From positions 6,091,061-6,155,060 of the forward strand of contig OZ022581.1 of NCBI GenBank assembly GCA_963669155.1: a stretch of 64,000 nucleotides of DNA. The letters run 5' to 3'. Below, one piece after another: positions 22,701-34,161 of this stretch. The DNA comes from Arbacia lixula. Taxonomy: Eukaryota; Echinodermata; Echinoidea; Arbacioida; Arbaciidae. Under the pieces are notes generated by a model, which was given only the letters and a program-made list of their open reading frames with translations, did no database searches and had not been told where the DNA came from. Each line of letters starts with the position of its first letter. Positions within the stretch are counted from its first letter, which is position 1. The translations under genes and the position numbers were made by a program.

Positions 22701-22824
22701 ACCCAACTTCAGGTAATGACTGCTAGCCACAATCACTCCTTCAATAGCAATAGGGATTGCATAAGCATTAGTCACGCACTCTGGGTTTTTTTTATATACA
22801 CTTTCACTTTGGGTAAACTAAAGG
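19736..22824. other. Long AT-rich intergenic stretch, nothing recognised
   Basis: About 3 kb with no exon, tRNA, tandem array or inverted repeat that I can support. Several TGA/TAA-rich frames run across it. Confidence 0.5.
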
Positions 22825-23005
22825 CGATTGCGACATATTACATGCAGGCTTTCATGGATTTCATGGCCCGTGGATCATGTGGTAATGGGAAGGGATATTT
22901 TTTCCGAAACAAAAATGTTTAGTCACAATGCAGAGAGTTGCAAAGCGATGCCTGCGAGACAACTCCTAGAGCTCGTCCTCGTCTTCCGATGAAAGAAAAT
23001 TCCTG
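22825..23005 (+). repeat. Partial first copy of a locally triplicated block
   Basis: GGCGATTGCGACATATTACA, GCATGCCTGCGAGACAA-type and CCTAGAGCTCGTC sequences recur at 23351-23530 and 26050-26230 with few changes. Confidence 0.85.
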
Positions 23006-23215
23006 TCTACACCGTTCTTTGAGTATAGAGTATTGTCTTACTTTAGTGCGGTGCTGTGTGACGATGTAACTGCGTTATATGTGCGAGTAGAAACAATTCC
23101 TTCTTCTGGTGCTGCCGTAGTCCTGATCCTTCGATCCACCAAGTTGTCTCTTGAATTATTCAAGAGAAGGAGCTTTTGTTTAATTCCTTTGCTTAAAGGT
23201 AGAGTTGCAACAACC

Positions 23216-24225
23216 AAGAAGACGAGCAGCAGTATTCGACGAGTCTTACGTTGGTGTGCGCGTTGAGATACACGACGGTGAATCAACAACCTACTATGGC
23301 TTGGGCCAATAGGTGCCGGTCTATATACTGGCACATTTTGTAATTGTGCAAGGCGATTACGACATATTACATGCAGGCTTTCATGGATTTCATGGCCCGC
23401 TGATCATGTGGTAATGGGAAGGGATATTTTTTCCGAAAAAAGTTCACTCACAATGCAGAAAGTTGCAAAGCGATGCCTGCGAGACAATTCCTAGAGCTCG
23501 TTTCGTTTTCCGAAGAAAGAACAATTCTTCAAGAGAAGGAGCTATTGTTTAGTTCCTGTACTTAAAGGTAGAGTTGCAACAACCGAAAATTTCAACACAC
23601 CTTTTCTTTCTTCCTGTTCACTGATATCATATCGTTTGTTAGACACATTGCCTTTGATACGCAGGCCTAAATACTTGATGAACTTGTTGTAGTCATATCA
23701 TGTTCTCCCGCATCGAAAACAACTTGAAAAAAATGTGTTTGTGAAAGCTAGAAAAGCGCTGCCCTACCCTATGTCCCGTAGGCTTGATAATTAAACCTCA
23801 GGACTTGTCATGTTTTAGGGCAATATTCGGAGTTCGTTAATCTCGCGCAGGGATACATTATGTTTGTTACGCCCATCGTCCTGGATCCACATTCTTGTTG
23901 CGAGTGAACTCCTCTAAAAATATTACACTTGACATTGTTGGAAGTAAGAATATCAGAATTGAATTTCGTTTGAATTTGTCGTCTCAACAAAACTATCTAC
24001 GGTACTGCTGATATTTTCGATTTACATTTCACTTCGTTTGTCGGCAAAAAAAAAAAAGGTAGTTCGGTTGCGCCGATAAAATGATACTTGTGTCATGTCG
24101 CATCTATTGTTCTCAATCGAACGATCCTTAAGAATAAGAGTCTACAATATGTTTACTGAAATCAGTGTTTCGTTCTTTTTCAGTTCCGTTGATTCCGCGC
24201 TGATCGAACAGTCTAAAGGATTTTT
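23216..24225. repeat. Segmental duplication, copy I
   Basis: About 1 kb nearly identical to 25915-26905, from GACGAGCAGCAGTATTCGAC to the region of TTTACTGAAATCAGTGTTTC. Both copies contain TATATACTGGCACATTTTG, which reads as a TATA-like site on the minus strand. I do not recognise any protein in either strand. Confidence 0.9.
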
Positions 24226-24995
24226 TTCTCGATTATTGTAATCATTCAAATTATGTTGTTAAAGAACGTTACCTCGATAACCACACGTCGATTCTGATAC
24301 ACTGCTGAGGTCTGCATCTTTATATGTATTTATTGTGATGTATAGAGCGCAACTGTGCTATCAAGTACTATTTTCTTATCTTCTTTTTGTTTTTAAATCC
24401 AGATTCCTTTCGGATTACTTCAAACAATCCCCCTTTTCGTCACTTTTGCTTTTGTCATTCTAACATTAAGTAAAGTGATACTGTAACGTCTGCCATATTG
24501 TGATCTGCTTGAAAGCACATTTCGTCTTCCCCTGTCTCCCCCTCTCCCATCCCCCTTCCCTTCCCCCTGCCCCCTCCCTTACCGCATCCATCCACATTAT
24601 TTATCTACACTTCTCACTGAACGCAGACGATTTCCCTTTTCACTCATTGAACAAACATGATTTTGTTACGGAGTTTACAGACATCAACTGAGAAAGCTTT
24701 GCAGACACAGTCACACCGTCATAAATACACAATGAGTACACGCCACCATCAATTTACTAAAAAATGCAGTTGAAAAGCTTCACTACAACCTACATCCTGA
24801 TGATTCGGTTCAAACACAAAATTCTTCCAACTGTTTTTCAGAAAACTAACTCAAATGTAACATGTCTCTTCTTCCAACAAAAATATAATTGTTTCATTTC
24901 AGTATTAGAAGGACTAACAAATACTTTGACAACATAAAACTTCTTCTAGAAAGAAACCAATTGCTTAAATATTTAATTACACTCACAGAAGATGG
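24226..24995. other. Sequence between duplicated block and LINE fragment
   Basis: 24270-24500 is repeated in pieces at 27718-27845 and 28757-28880 (GATTCCTTTCGGATTACTTC shared). 24530-24590 is C/T-rich. No gene was seen. Confidence 0.6.
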
Positions 24996-25450
24996 TTGTC
25001 TTCTGATGTGGTAAGCCCTTTGCATACCTTGCCAGGACACAATGTCATATTTAACAATCGCGTCGAGAAGGTTGGCGGTGGCGCCTTATTTTATTTCACC
25101 CTAATACAGGAATTGTATGGCATAAATGAAACAATGGAATCACTTTTCGTTGAAATACAACCAAAGGAATCTTCAAGAATTATGCTGGGGGTCATTTACA
25201 GACCACCTGGTGGCAATATAAACGCAGGAATTATTTCCCTCCAAACTTTACTCGATAGCGATCTCTGCGAAATAATAAGTGCATCATTATGGGTGATTTC
25301 AACATAAATCTATTAACTTGCAACAATAATCAAAACGTTCCTTCATAATCTTACATACCTCATTTACACCAGGACAATCTTATTTCTTGAACAAAACGAC
25401 ATACTAAGTGTATCACAATATGGATATAGGTCTAAACGTGACACTACTCA
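24996..25450 (+). mobile_element. LINE endonuclease-domain fragment (frameshifted)
   Basis: In shifting plus frames it reads LPGHNVIFNNRVEKVGGGA, YGINETMESLFVEIQP, MLGVIYRPPGGNIN and then IMGDFNINLL. VxYRPP and GDFN are signature blocks of the APE-type endonuclease of CR1/L2/Jockey-like LINEs. At least two frameshifts and stops make it inactive. A second copy is at 28885. Confidence 0.82.
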
Positions 25451-25914
25451 CGCAATTCTCAATCTCATTAATAACGGTGCAAACTCGATAGACTCTCACT
25501 TACACACCGTGGGTATCTTTTTGTTTTCGAAAGCCGTCAATAAAATGAACAATATGTGTGGTTTCAGAGGCAAAGTTTCTCACTCAGTAATATTCAATGC
25601 GGCGTTCCCCATGGATCTATTTTAGGCCTTTTTCTCTTCAGCATTTAATTGATTTCACTAAAGCAGTTTATTACTTGCTTTTTATATCATTCGCTGATTA
25701 CTCAAACATTTTCTTTCACAAACTAAATAAATGCATTAACTTAAGTTTTGCAATAGGCCTGAAAGGGGGTGCTATCCTAAGCACGGCCATGAGAGCTGAC
25801 AAACTGGTCTGTAAGTTTGCCCTACCGCAAGTGACGTCGAGACATTAATTAATAAGTACAGACACATGTGTAAACATTCCGCGGTTCATATCACACTCAC
25901 CAAGCTTACTTTGA
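25451..25914. other. Downstream LINE remnants, unclassified
   Basis: ISFADYSNIFFHKLNKCI at about 25690-25740 resembles a decayed reverse-transcriptase FADD block in the same orientation as the endonuclease piece. The rest is not recognisable. Confidence 0.5.
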
Positions 25915-26905
25915 ACAAGACGAGCAGCAGTATTCGACGAGTCTTAACGTTGGTGTACGCGTTGAGATACACGACGGCGAATCAACAACCTACTATGGCT
26001 TGAGCCAATAGGCGCCGGTCTATATACTGGCACATTTTGTAATTGTGCAAGGCGATTACGACATATTACATGCAGGCTTTCGTGGATTTCATGGCCCGCT
26101 GATCATGTGGTAATGGGAAGGGATATTTTTTTCCGAAAAAAGTTCACTCACAATGCAGAAAGTTGCAAAGCGATGCCTGCGAGACAATTCCTAGAGCTCG
26201 TCCTCGTCTTCCGAAGAAAGAACAATTCTTCAAGAGAAGGAGCTATTGTTTAGTTCCTTTACTTAAAGGTAGAGTTGCAACAACCAAAAATTTCAACACA
26301 GTTTTTCTTTCTTCCTGTTCACTGATATCATATCGCTTGTTAGACACATTGCTTTTGATACGCAGGCCTAAATACTTGATGAACTTGTTGTTGTCATATC
26401 ATGTTCTCCCGCATCGAAAACAACTTGAAAAAAATGTGTTTGTGAAAGCTAGAAAAGCGCTGCCCTACCCTATGTCCCGTAGGCTTGATAATTAAACCTC
26501 AGGACCTGTCATGTTTTAGGGCAATATTCGGAGTTCGTTAATCTCGCGCAGGGATACATTATGTTTGTTACGCCCATCGTCCTGGATCCACATTCTTGTT
26601 GCGAGTGAACTCCTCTAAAAATATTACACTTGACATTGTTGGAAGTAAGAATATCAGAATTGAATTTCGTTTGAATTTGTTGTCTCAATAAAACTATCTA
26701 CGGTACTACTGATATTTTCGATTAATATTTCACTTCGTTTGTCGGCAAAAAAAAAAGGTAGTTCGGTTACGCTGATAAAATGATACTTGTGTCCTGTCGC
26801 ATCTATTGTTCTCAATCGGACGATCCTTGAGAATAATAGTTTACAATATGTTTACTGAAATCAGTGTTTCGTTCTTTTCCCGTGCTAATTGAACAGTCAA
26901 AAGGA
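25915..26905. repeat. Segmental duplication, copy II
   Basis: It is the partner of 23216-24225, differing by scattered substitutions and short indels. It contains a 110-residue plus-strand frame (from 26163) that is broken in copy I, which argues against a conserved protein. Confidence 0.9.
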
Positions 26906-27431
26906 TTTTTTTTTATACATGTACTTGTAATCATTCAAATCATCATTACGAAAATTTGTGTTTAAAAACAGATCTCCTCTGACACCCCAATTTCAAATTC
27001 CAAGCTTCTCTCACTGCCCCCCCCCCCCCCAATCCCGATATCAGCAGGAATGGTAATCCTTAAGTAAACACCCACACACTCTCCCAGATAATCCACCTTC
27101 CCCCCAAGGAGAAGTGACCTTCATACGGCCAGGCAGAGGGAGAGAGAGAGGGAGAGAGAGAGGTATTTTTTTTACTTACTGTTATTTCGGCAATTGTGGG
27201 TCATTTTGCATCGTTCAAAATTTTATTTCAATCTTCATCAAATTTTTGAATCGCTTTTCGACATGCTAATGTCCTAAAACTAATATAATACAAAGTCATT
27301 ATTTCAAGATTACTTCCAGCCAGGAAGCTCTTAATAGTTTGTTTATCCTATTACGTAAGGAGGACAGCTGCAATCTCACTCCACGCTGTTCATCAGCCTG
27401 TTGCGGTTTCCAGTGCGGTGTTTGTTCGGCT
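26906..27431. other. C-run and GA-rich region, no gene
   Basis: C-run at about 27018-27031 and (GA)n at 27137-27164. Otherwise unclassified. Confidence 0.5.
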
Positions 27432-27645
27432 CTTATCAGCAGCTGCAGTCGACCCCACCCCAGTTTAAACGAGAAAAACTCAACTTTCCCCCAAAACTGA
27501 AAATGGGGTGTCGATACCCCACTTGAATCACGCAAGGCCTTATCAGCAGTCAAATGAACCCCACCCCAGTTTAAACGAGAGAATTGAAGCTCTCCCAAAA
27601 TCTGAAATTGGGGTTTCAGATTCCCCACCTGACCTCCCATTGACA
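27432..27645. repeat. Two-copy tandem repeat, period 108
   Basis: TTATCAGCAG, CCCCACCCCAGTTTAAACGA and TGAAAATGGGGT recur at 27432 and 27540 with about 75% identity by eye. Confidence 0.75.
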
Positions 27646-28164
27646 TAACACGCAGGGCAATGGGGTTCCTGTGTTATAAGCTGGTGGGGTATTTTTTAAA
27701 CACAGGATTCACGTAATGATGTTGTTACGGAACGTTACCTCCTCGATACCTGTACGTCGTTTCTGATACACTGCGTTCCATTGAGGTCTGTATCTTCATT
27801 GTGATGTATAGAGCGTAACTGTGCTATCAAGTATTATATTCCACATACTAAGAATGTTGCTTTATGATTGGTCAAGAGTTGATCACGTGATGAAGCGTAG
27901 TTTTTCCCATCTGATCACCTGAGCAGAAAAGTTCGTTACACTGTAGGTGATAGTACTTTTTTTGAGAAGGAAAGTTCGTTACACTCTAGGTGATATAGTA
28001 CTTTTTGGTTTCGCTGATCTCTTCACTCTTCACAGTCCTAACGCCTGATCAATATTTTGAGTAGGCGCGAAATAAAAGTGCGTAGCTCGGACTATCGGCG
28101 CAGACGACACCGCGGTGCGCGCGCGGAAATTAAAATTTTTGGTTATAGCGCGCTGCGCCGCGCG
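27646..28164. other. Unclassified, with a short duplicated motif
   Basis: AAGTTCGTTACACTGTAGGT and AAGTTCGTTACACTCTAGGT are spaced 45-50 bases apart at about 27930 and 27977. GC-rich GCGCGC sequence at 28100-28165 leads into the next module. Confidence 0.5.
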
Positions 28165-28390
28165 CGTACGTACAAAGCAATGCAAGCCTTCCATTTCCCC
28201 CACACAGTATTTCTCCAAAGCAAGTGTGCAATTTTCTACCACCTCGTACCAAAATTGACCTAGAATTTCACTTGCCCTTAATTTATTACACTTATGAAGA
28301 GTATTCTCGGAGGATCTATGTTCTCACCGATACCGCACAGGTAAGAGAATTTCGATTACTTCTTGCTTTTCCGTCAAAATCTTACAAATT
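28165..28390 (+). promoter_or_regulatory. Promoter/leader-like module ending in a splice donor (copy 1)
   Basis: CAAGCCTTCCATTTCCC, AAGTGTGCAATTTTC, ACCACCTCGTACCAAAAT and CTCACCGATACCGCACAG|GTAAG are shared with 63815-64000. Conservation runs up to and past a good splice donor (CACAG|GTAAG), so it resembles a 5' non-coding exon carried by a repeated element. No encoded protein is visible. Confidence 0.5.
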
Positions 28391-28571
28391 AGCATCACCA
28401 TGTCATAGTGTTCGTTGGAATTTGTAGAGTCTATATAGAAACGTGCACAAAGTCAATTTGCTTCCGGGTTTCGGAGCGTCGCGTGAATATGTAGCCGCAC
28501 CGACACGAATGCTTTTGTACGTTAAATTGTCATTTATTTTATAGATTGTTGGTATCAGATGTGGAATATAA

Positions 28572-28743
28572 AGCAAATAATCAACTTTTGGTTTCAGGCA
28601 ATGAGACGAACTATCACTTCCTCGGCGATCTGAATGTATACGCTATCTTTCCTCAGCTAAAATCTTCGGAAAGATAGCTACATCCAGATCGCCTCGGAAG
28701 TGATATTTCGTCCCATTACCTTCACCGACGTTGATTATTTGCT
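28572..28743. mobile_element. Hairpin MITE with AGCAAATAATCAAC ends
   Basis: The two ends AGCAAATAATCAAC and GTTGATTATTTGCT are exact inverses. Inside, TCACTTCCTCGGCGATCTGA and GGATAGC-type sequences mirror ATCGCCTCGGAAGTGATA. About 172 bp, non-coding. Confidence 0.88.
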
Positions 28744-28884
28744 TACTATTCTCCTTGATCAGCAGTCATCTCCTTTTTGTTTTCAAATACAGATTCCTTT
28801 CGGATTACTTCAAACAATCCCCCTTTTCGTCACCTTTGCTTTTGTCATTCTAACATTAAGTAAGGTGATATTGTAACTTCTGCC

Positions 28885-29275
28885 CTTAGCATACATTGCC
28901 AGGACACAATGTCATATTCAACAATCGCGTTGAGAAGGTTGATACGGGAATTGTATGTCATAAATGAAACAATGGAATCACTTTTCGTTGAAATACAACC
29001 AGAGGAATCCTCAAGAATTATTATGCTGGGGGTCATTTACAGACCACCTGGTGGCAATATAAACGCAGGAATGATTTCCATCCTAACTTTACTCGATAGG
29101 CGACCTCTGTGAAATAATAAGTGCATCATTATGGGTGATTTCAACATAAATTTATTAACTTGCAAAAATAATCGAAACGTTCCTTCATCATCTTACATAC
29201 TCATTTACACCAGGACAATCTCATTTCTTGAACAAAACGACAAACTAAGCGTATCACAACATGGATATATCAATC
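28885..29275 (+). mobile_element. LINE endonuclease-domain fragment, second copy
   Basis: It repeats the 24996 fragment: YVINETMESLFVEIQPEES, MLGVIYRPPGGNINAG and MGDFNINLL in broken frames. It lacks the downstream part present at 25450-25740 apart from a short DSNIFLS remnant. Confidence 0.82.
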
Positions 29276-29864
29276 GCTGATGACTCAAACATTTTTCTTT
29301 CACAAACTGAATAAATGCATTAAGATATGAAAGAAGACACATGGATTTTTTTTTTTAGTTCTGCCTGTTTTGTGCTTGATTTTCTGATCCAGTTTTGTGT
29401 TTTTGGAGCTCGAGTGCGACGTTTTAATGCCTTGATTTTTTGTGACTGGGAGAGTCATTGACTGGGTGTATTTTTGTGCAAGTGTAAGCGTTTTGACTGG
29501 AAAGTTGAGAACATATATTTGCTATTTTGGACATTCATTTTTACGGTCCCATGTATGTGATTCTTTGTATATGAGTTTGAATTGTTATCAAGCGCTTGTG
29601 CACTGCATTCACTCCACACTGAAACGTTTAAGAGTGGTCTTATATTGTGTTATTCCACTATTCATCTAGGATTAACCAGAGATTATTCCTTCCACTTCTA
29701 AACCCTAATCCACACAACTAAATGGCGGGCAGCGCTGGAACAAGGACCACTTAAAGCCTTATAAAGGAAGCACTGACGAAATTATGAGGTATTTTCTGTC
29801 ATCATCAAAGCCATTAAAAAAGCGTTTGATGCAAGGTTTCAGCAGCTAAAAAAAAAAGAAGAAA
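29276..29864. other. No gene recognised
   Basis: T/G-rich plus strand at 29350-29650. No repeat or exon could be supported. Confidence 0.45.
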
Positions 29865-31056
29865 AAATAGAGCAATTCGACTGCCACGCAGTCGATAGAT
29901 ATGCCTCCGCCTCTTTGCTAGCTCTATTTAGATTATTTTCAGAAAATCTTTTTGTTTGGTTGGGAATGTTCCAGTGAATTCCAATGTGAAATGAACATAT
30001 CATATTCTGTTTTTCCATGTTTAGCGAAATTTGGCAATGTTCATTTGACCTTTGACCTCTTATTTCTTTGACTTCCAATATAACCAGTCTGTCTAAATCC
30101 ATCCTTGTATTCTTGTGATTCATCTATGTACCATGTTGTCTTGAAATGCATAATTGGATTGGGATTTATTGTGAAAAATATCAATATGGGGCAGCAAATT
30201 TTGGCAAAGTTCATAGACATTTGACCTCTGACCTTTCAGGAATTTTACTCAAACTTTCACCAGTCTACCTCCATGAAGTGACACATCTCTGTACCATGTT
30301 TTGTTTGGATTGAATCATTAGATTTGGATTCAATGTGAAAAATAGCCGATTTTGGCAAAGTTCATTGACATTTGACCTCTGACCTTTGAGAAATGTCACC
30401 AAAAATGTTATCAGTCTACCCCCAAGTAGCGATCCATCACCGTGTTTGGTTGGTAATGCACCATTGGATTTTGATTTATTGTGAAAAATATGAAGTTTGG
30501 GGCAGTTTTTAGCCAATTTTGGCAAAGTTCATTGACCTTTGACCTCTGACCTGTCAGGAATTTTACCAAAAACCTTATCAGTCTATCTCCAAGTAGTGAT
30601 CTATCTGTGTACCATGTTTAAAGAGAAGTGCATCCTTGGACTTGGATTTAGTGTGAGAAAGGTCAAATTTTTGCAATTTTTCACAAAATCCATTGACCTT
30701 TGACCTCTGACCTTCCAGGAATTTTACCCAAAATGTCACCAGTCTACCTTCAAGTAGTGATCCATCTTTGTACCAAGTTTGATGAGAATTGTATCCTTGG
30801 ATTTGGATTTAATGTGAAAAGGGTCAATTTGGGCAATTTTTCACAAAGTTCATTGACTTTTGTCCTTTGACCTAAATCAGATTTGGCCCCAATTTTACAC
30901 CCTTCATTGGTTTTATACAATACACACATGTACCAAGTTTGAAGTAGATCTGGTTCCCGGCTCTCAAGATATTACCTAAACAGATTCGGGACGGACGGAC
31001 GGACAACCCGAAAACATAATGTCTCCGGCCACTTCGTGACAGAGGCATAATTATGC
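29865..31056 (-). mobile_element. AGGTCA half-site repeat, near full-length, minus orientation
   Basis: Read on the minus strand it starts with GCCTCTGTCACGAAGTGGCC, a GTCCGTCC run and ATCTTGAGAGCCGGGAACC. Six units of about 150-170 bases follow, each with a GGTCAGAGGTCAAAGGTCAA-like core (plus-strand positions near 30048, 30215, 30367, 30532, 30695 and 30852). It ends with a TCGACTGCGTGGCAGTCGA hairpin at 29877-29896. No open frame spans it. The same right end occurs in the 60.5-kb copy. Confidence 0.85.
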
Positions 31057-31440
31057 ACACTTGGCATATTTCTTGATCTTTTAAAAGCTTTTGATGTTAT
31101 AAACCATGATAACCTACTTGCAAAACTGAATCATATTGGTATTCGAGTAACTACTTTAGGATGGCTTAGAAATTATTTATACGACCGTTATCAATTTACA
31201 TCTTACAATACCTTTGTTTCTAATGAGGAAAAAACCGACACGGAGTCCCACAGGGTTCACTTCTGGGTCCTCTATTGTTTCTTGTATATATAAATGACCT
31301 TTGTTCTGTTTCCCTCATTTTTTCACTAAATTGTATTTGCTGATGATTCAGATATTATTGCATCACATACAGATTTTGATAAACTTATATCCGAAACAAA
31401 TACAGAATTTAAAGAAATAGTCGAGTGATTTAATGCAAAT

Positions 31441-32035
31441 GAGTTAATGAGATCCTCCCTGTGAAAACCTTACACTCTGTGGATTGATATTTGACCATCT
31501 TGGATCATCTATTTGGACTTGACTATCTGGAATACCTGCTCTTCAGCGTACAACATTGGGATCAACATTACGATCACAATTTGGGAATACTGGATCGGAT
31601 TATCATCTGGACCATCAGCGGGAGCCGTGGATTCATTTGACTTCAGTATCCTCCAGCATTGTAAGCTAACCTGTACCCATACACTATAAAGTAATTGATA
31701 TACATTATGTAACTGATATGTATTGATATAGAAAGTTTGTGAAAGTTTGTCTTGATTTTATAGAGGAAATACTCCATATGAAAAATAACACATAAACTAA
31801 ATATTGGTATAATTTTATATGATCATTCCCTGTTGTGAACTGATCATAACAGTGTATATAGAAGAGGGCTACTGCTTACAAGTATTTTACTTTTTTGTAG
31901 CCTCCTATTCCAATATTTCAAAATTGATATGTATATATGATCGATTGATACATGACCTGTATTTGATATTATTATTGTTTTTATGATTTAGAATGACTAA
32001 CACGAACTTGAACTTGAACTTGAGATATCTTACAC
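31441..32035 (+). mobile_element. Retroposon insertion with (TTGAAC)n tail
   Basis: It interrupts the LINE frame after FNANELM. It ends in GAACTTGAACTTGAACTTGA, a short tandem tail typical of SINE or LINE 3' ends. GAGAT flanks both sides as a possible target duplication. No protein was recognised. Confidence 0.65.
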
Positions 32036-32293
32036 TACACTGTAAACCAGGAATTACATGGATGAATGCATACAGGCTTTCAATAAACCTTCAAAAAACG
32101 ATTTACATGTGTATATGATATTTAGCAATTCAATCGAGCCCCTCTCTGGCAACGTCACTATCCAACGCACATCTTTCCCCAAAGTATCGGGTACAGCATT
32201 TCTTGGAGCAACTATCGATTAAAATCTTTCCTGGAAACCACATCTAGATAACATAATAAAATCAATATCAAGGAATATTAGAACACTAAATAA

Positions 32294-32700
32294 AACGAGA
32301 CATACTTGTGGACAAGTATAAGCTGATCTGCATTGGCAAATTCATGCACTGACGTGGCATGGTAAATGCACGGTGACACCATGGACCTTCCATTAGAAAT
32401 CAACGGCATCACTCTTAATTGCCTAAATGGTCACATGTATGTGCTAACAACATGTAATTAATAGTCATTTAAGATAAAGGGGTGAGAGGGAAAAAATGGG
32501 TAACAAAATCTAATAGAGAATGACAAAGTGACGGATTGAACAGAAGAAGGTCGCAAAAATGACATTGCAAAAAGAACGAGACATACTTGTGGAAAAGTAT
32601 AAGGTGGTCTGCATTGGCAAATTCATGCACAGACATGGGCTAGAAAATGCACGGTGATATGGACCTTCAATCGTGGCACCATCTACTCATAAGCAATCAG
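32294..32700. repeat. Duplicated segment inside the LINE insertion
   Basis: GAGACATACTTGTGGACAAG, CTGCATTGGCAAATTCATGC and AATGCACGGTGA recur at about 32298 and 32577. It forms the left part of the second insertion. Confidence 0.75.
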
Positions 32701-32894
32701 AGACTCCGCTCAAGAAAGCTCATAGCGCACCTACAATGTCTACTAACATTTCAGAGACATGCCATGTATATTGTGCTAACATGTAAGATAAAGGGGCAAG
32801 AGAAAACGAATGGGGAAAAAATCTCAAAGACAATGACAAAGTGAGGGATAGAACAGAAAAAGATGACAAAATAAACATTGCAAAAGAAATACAA

Positions 32895-34152
32895 AAATTG
32901 ACCCTACCCACTCCAGGAATCGAACCGGGGGCCTCGAGATCTTCAAACGCGGCGCCTTACCCATTGAGCCACACATCTTTCCATTCACTTAACACGTAAT
33001 GCCCAGCAGGGGCTAGAATGATTAAGAAATTGATATTCAAGCTGAAATTCCGCCATGATCGCGACATCTGATTAAAAAAAAAAGATGACATCCCCGAAAG
33101 CTAGTAGACTCAGCTACAACATACTAAAGTTTCAGAGTAACAGAATTGAACATAAGCGAGATACAGCTCCTAGAAGCTCGTCATGTAATTTCATAAATAC
33201 CCCTTCCATTGACATAGCACGTGCATACGACCGATTTTGACATAAATGTCTAATCAAATTTATACCATGAAGATGGAAGTCTATTAAGAAATAAGGGTTT
33301 ATATTTCATAGAGCAATGTCTCAGCTATCACGTACTGAAATTTGGAAGAAAATTGAACAAGGATTACTGAGATACGCAAGAACGGGTAAAAAAAGTTAAT
33401 GACGTCATACATGAAAATTCATTTTTTCGATTCATATGGCAATATGATGACGTCACGATGTATTTAACGACGAAATGATACATGAAATAGCATCTACAGT
33501 TCACATTCTTTCAGAATATGAAAAAAAAATGGGGGTCATCAGCCATTCTGAGGAGCTATGGCCGATTGAAGGTGGTCATGTTTTTTGCAATATTTGCACA
33601 CAAAAACGTATTGACGCACGCGCGGACTTTGAACTTTGATGCACCCGCATAACCTTATTATTGCATGGAAATTGCTCAAAATGACAGGATATGTTGTTTG
33701 TAGTGTCAGAAACATGAATCCGGTAAAAAAAAAAAGTTTTCCGACGTTGCGTTTGCTTAACGCACGGAAAAACGCGCGTTTTTTTTCATTGAAATTAATT
33801 GTCTTGTCATTAATTTTATACATGCCAAATATCATTACACAGAGATGAATGGTTTTAGAGCTACATGAAATAATAGATTTTCATTAAATTGCTCGTGCAT
33901 GACGTCACAATTACATAATGACCTTGAAAATGTTCCCGTAACATATATACCTATATACCTATATACATATATATACATATATACCTATACATGATGAACA
34001 TTTGATAAAATGATGAACATTTGATAAAACATGGCCAATGCATTGTGGAGATATCAATGCCACAAAAATAGGAATAAAAATAAATAATAATAAATAAAGA
34101 AAGAAAATTCGGACAAAAACAAGAGGTGATCTGCCATGGCATGGCAGACCAC
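32895..34152 (-). mobile_element. tRNA-headed repeat, unit A
   Basis: The tRNA-like head is at 32900-32985 and the unit ends in a palindrome at 34123-34152 (AGGTGATCTGCC ... GGCAGACCACCT). The first 450 bases after the head match unit B (34162-34733) closely: CACTCAACACGTAA, ACATCTGATTAAAAAA and CAGCTACAACATACTA. It carries several hundred extra bases relative to B (about 33300-34120). Confidence 0.75.
32900..32985 (-). ncRNA. tRNA-like SINE head
   Basis: On the minus strand, an A-box-like TGGCTCAATGGGTAAGG is followed by TTTGAAGATCTCGAGG (an anticodon-loop-like TTGAAGA) and a B box CCCGGTTCGATTCCTGG. The T-arm pairs weakly. There is no pairing acceptor stem, so it is probably a tRNA-derived promoter module and not a functional tRNA. 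Confidence 0.7.
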
Positions 34153-34161
34153 CTAATGAAA

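Noticed and set aside
23038-23334. 98-residue minus frame (Arg/Leu-rich) with an upstream TATATA
   Set aside because: The frame is not maintained in the other copies of the block. I could not assign it to any mobile-element protein.
32900-32985. Functional tRNA gene, Phe-like loop TTGAAGA
   Set aside because: There is no pairing acceptor stem, the T-stem is weak, and a second diverged copy lies in the same repeat at 34165.
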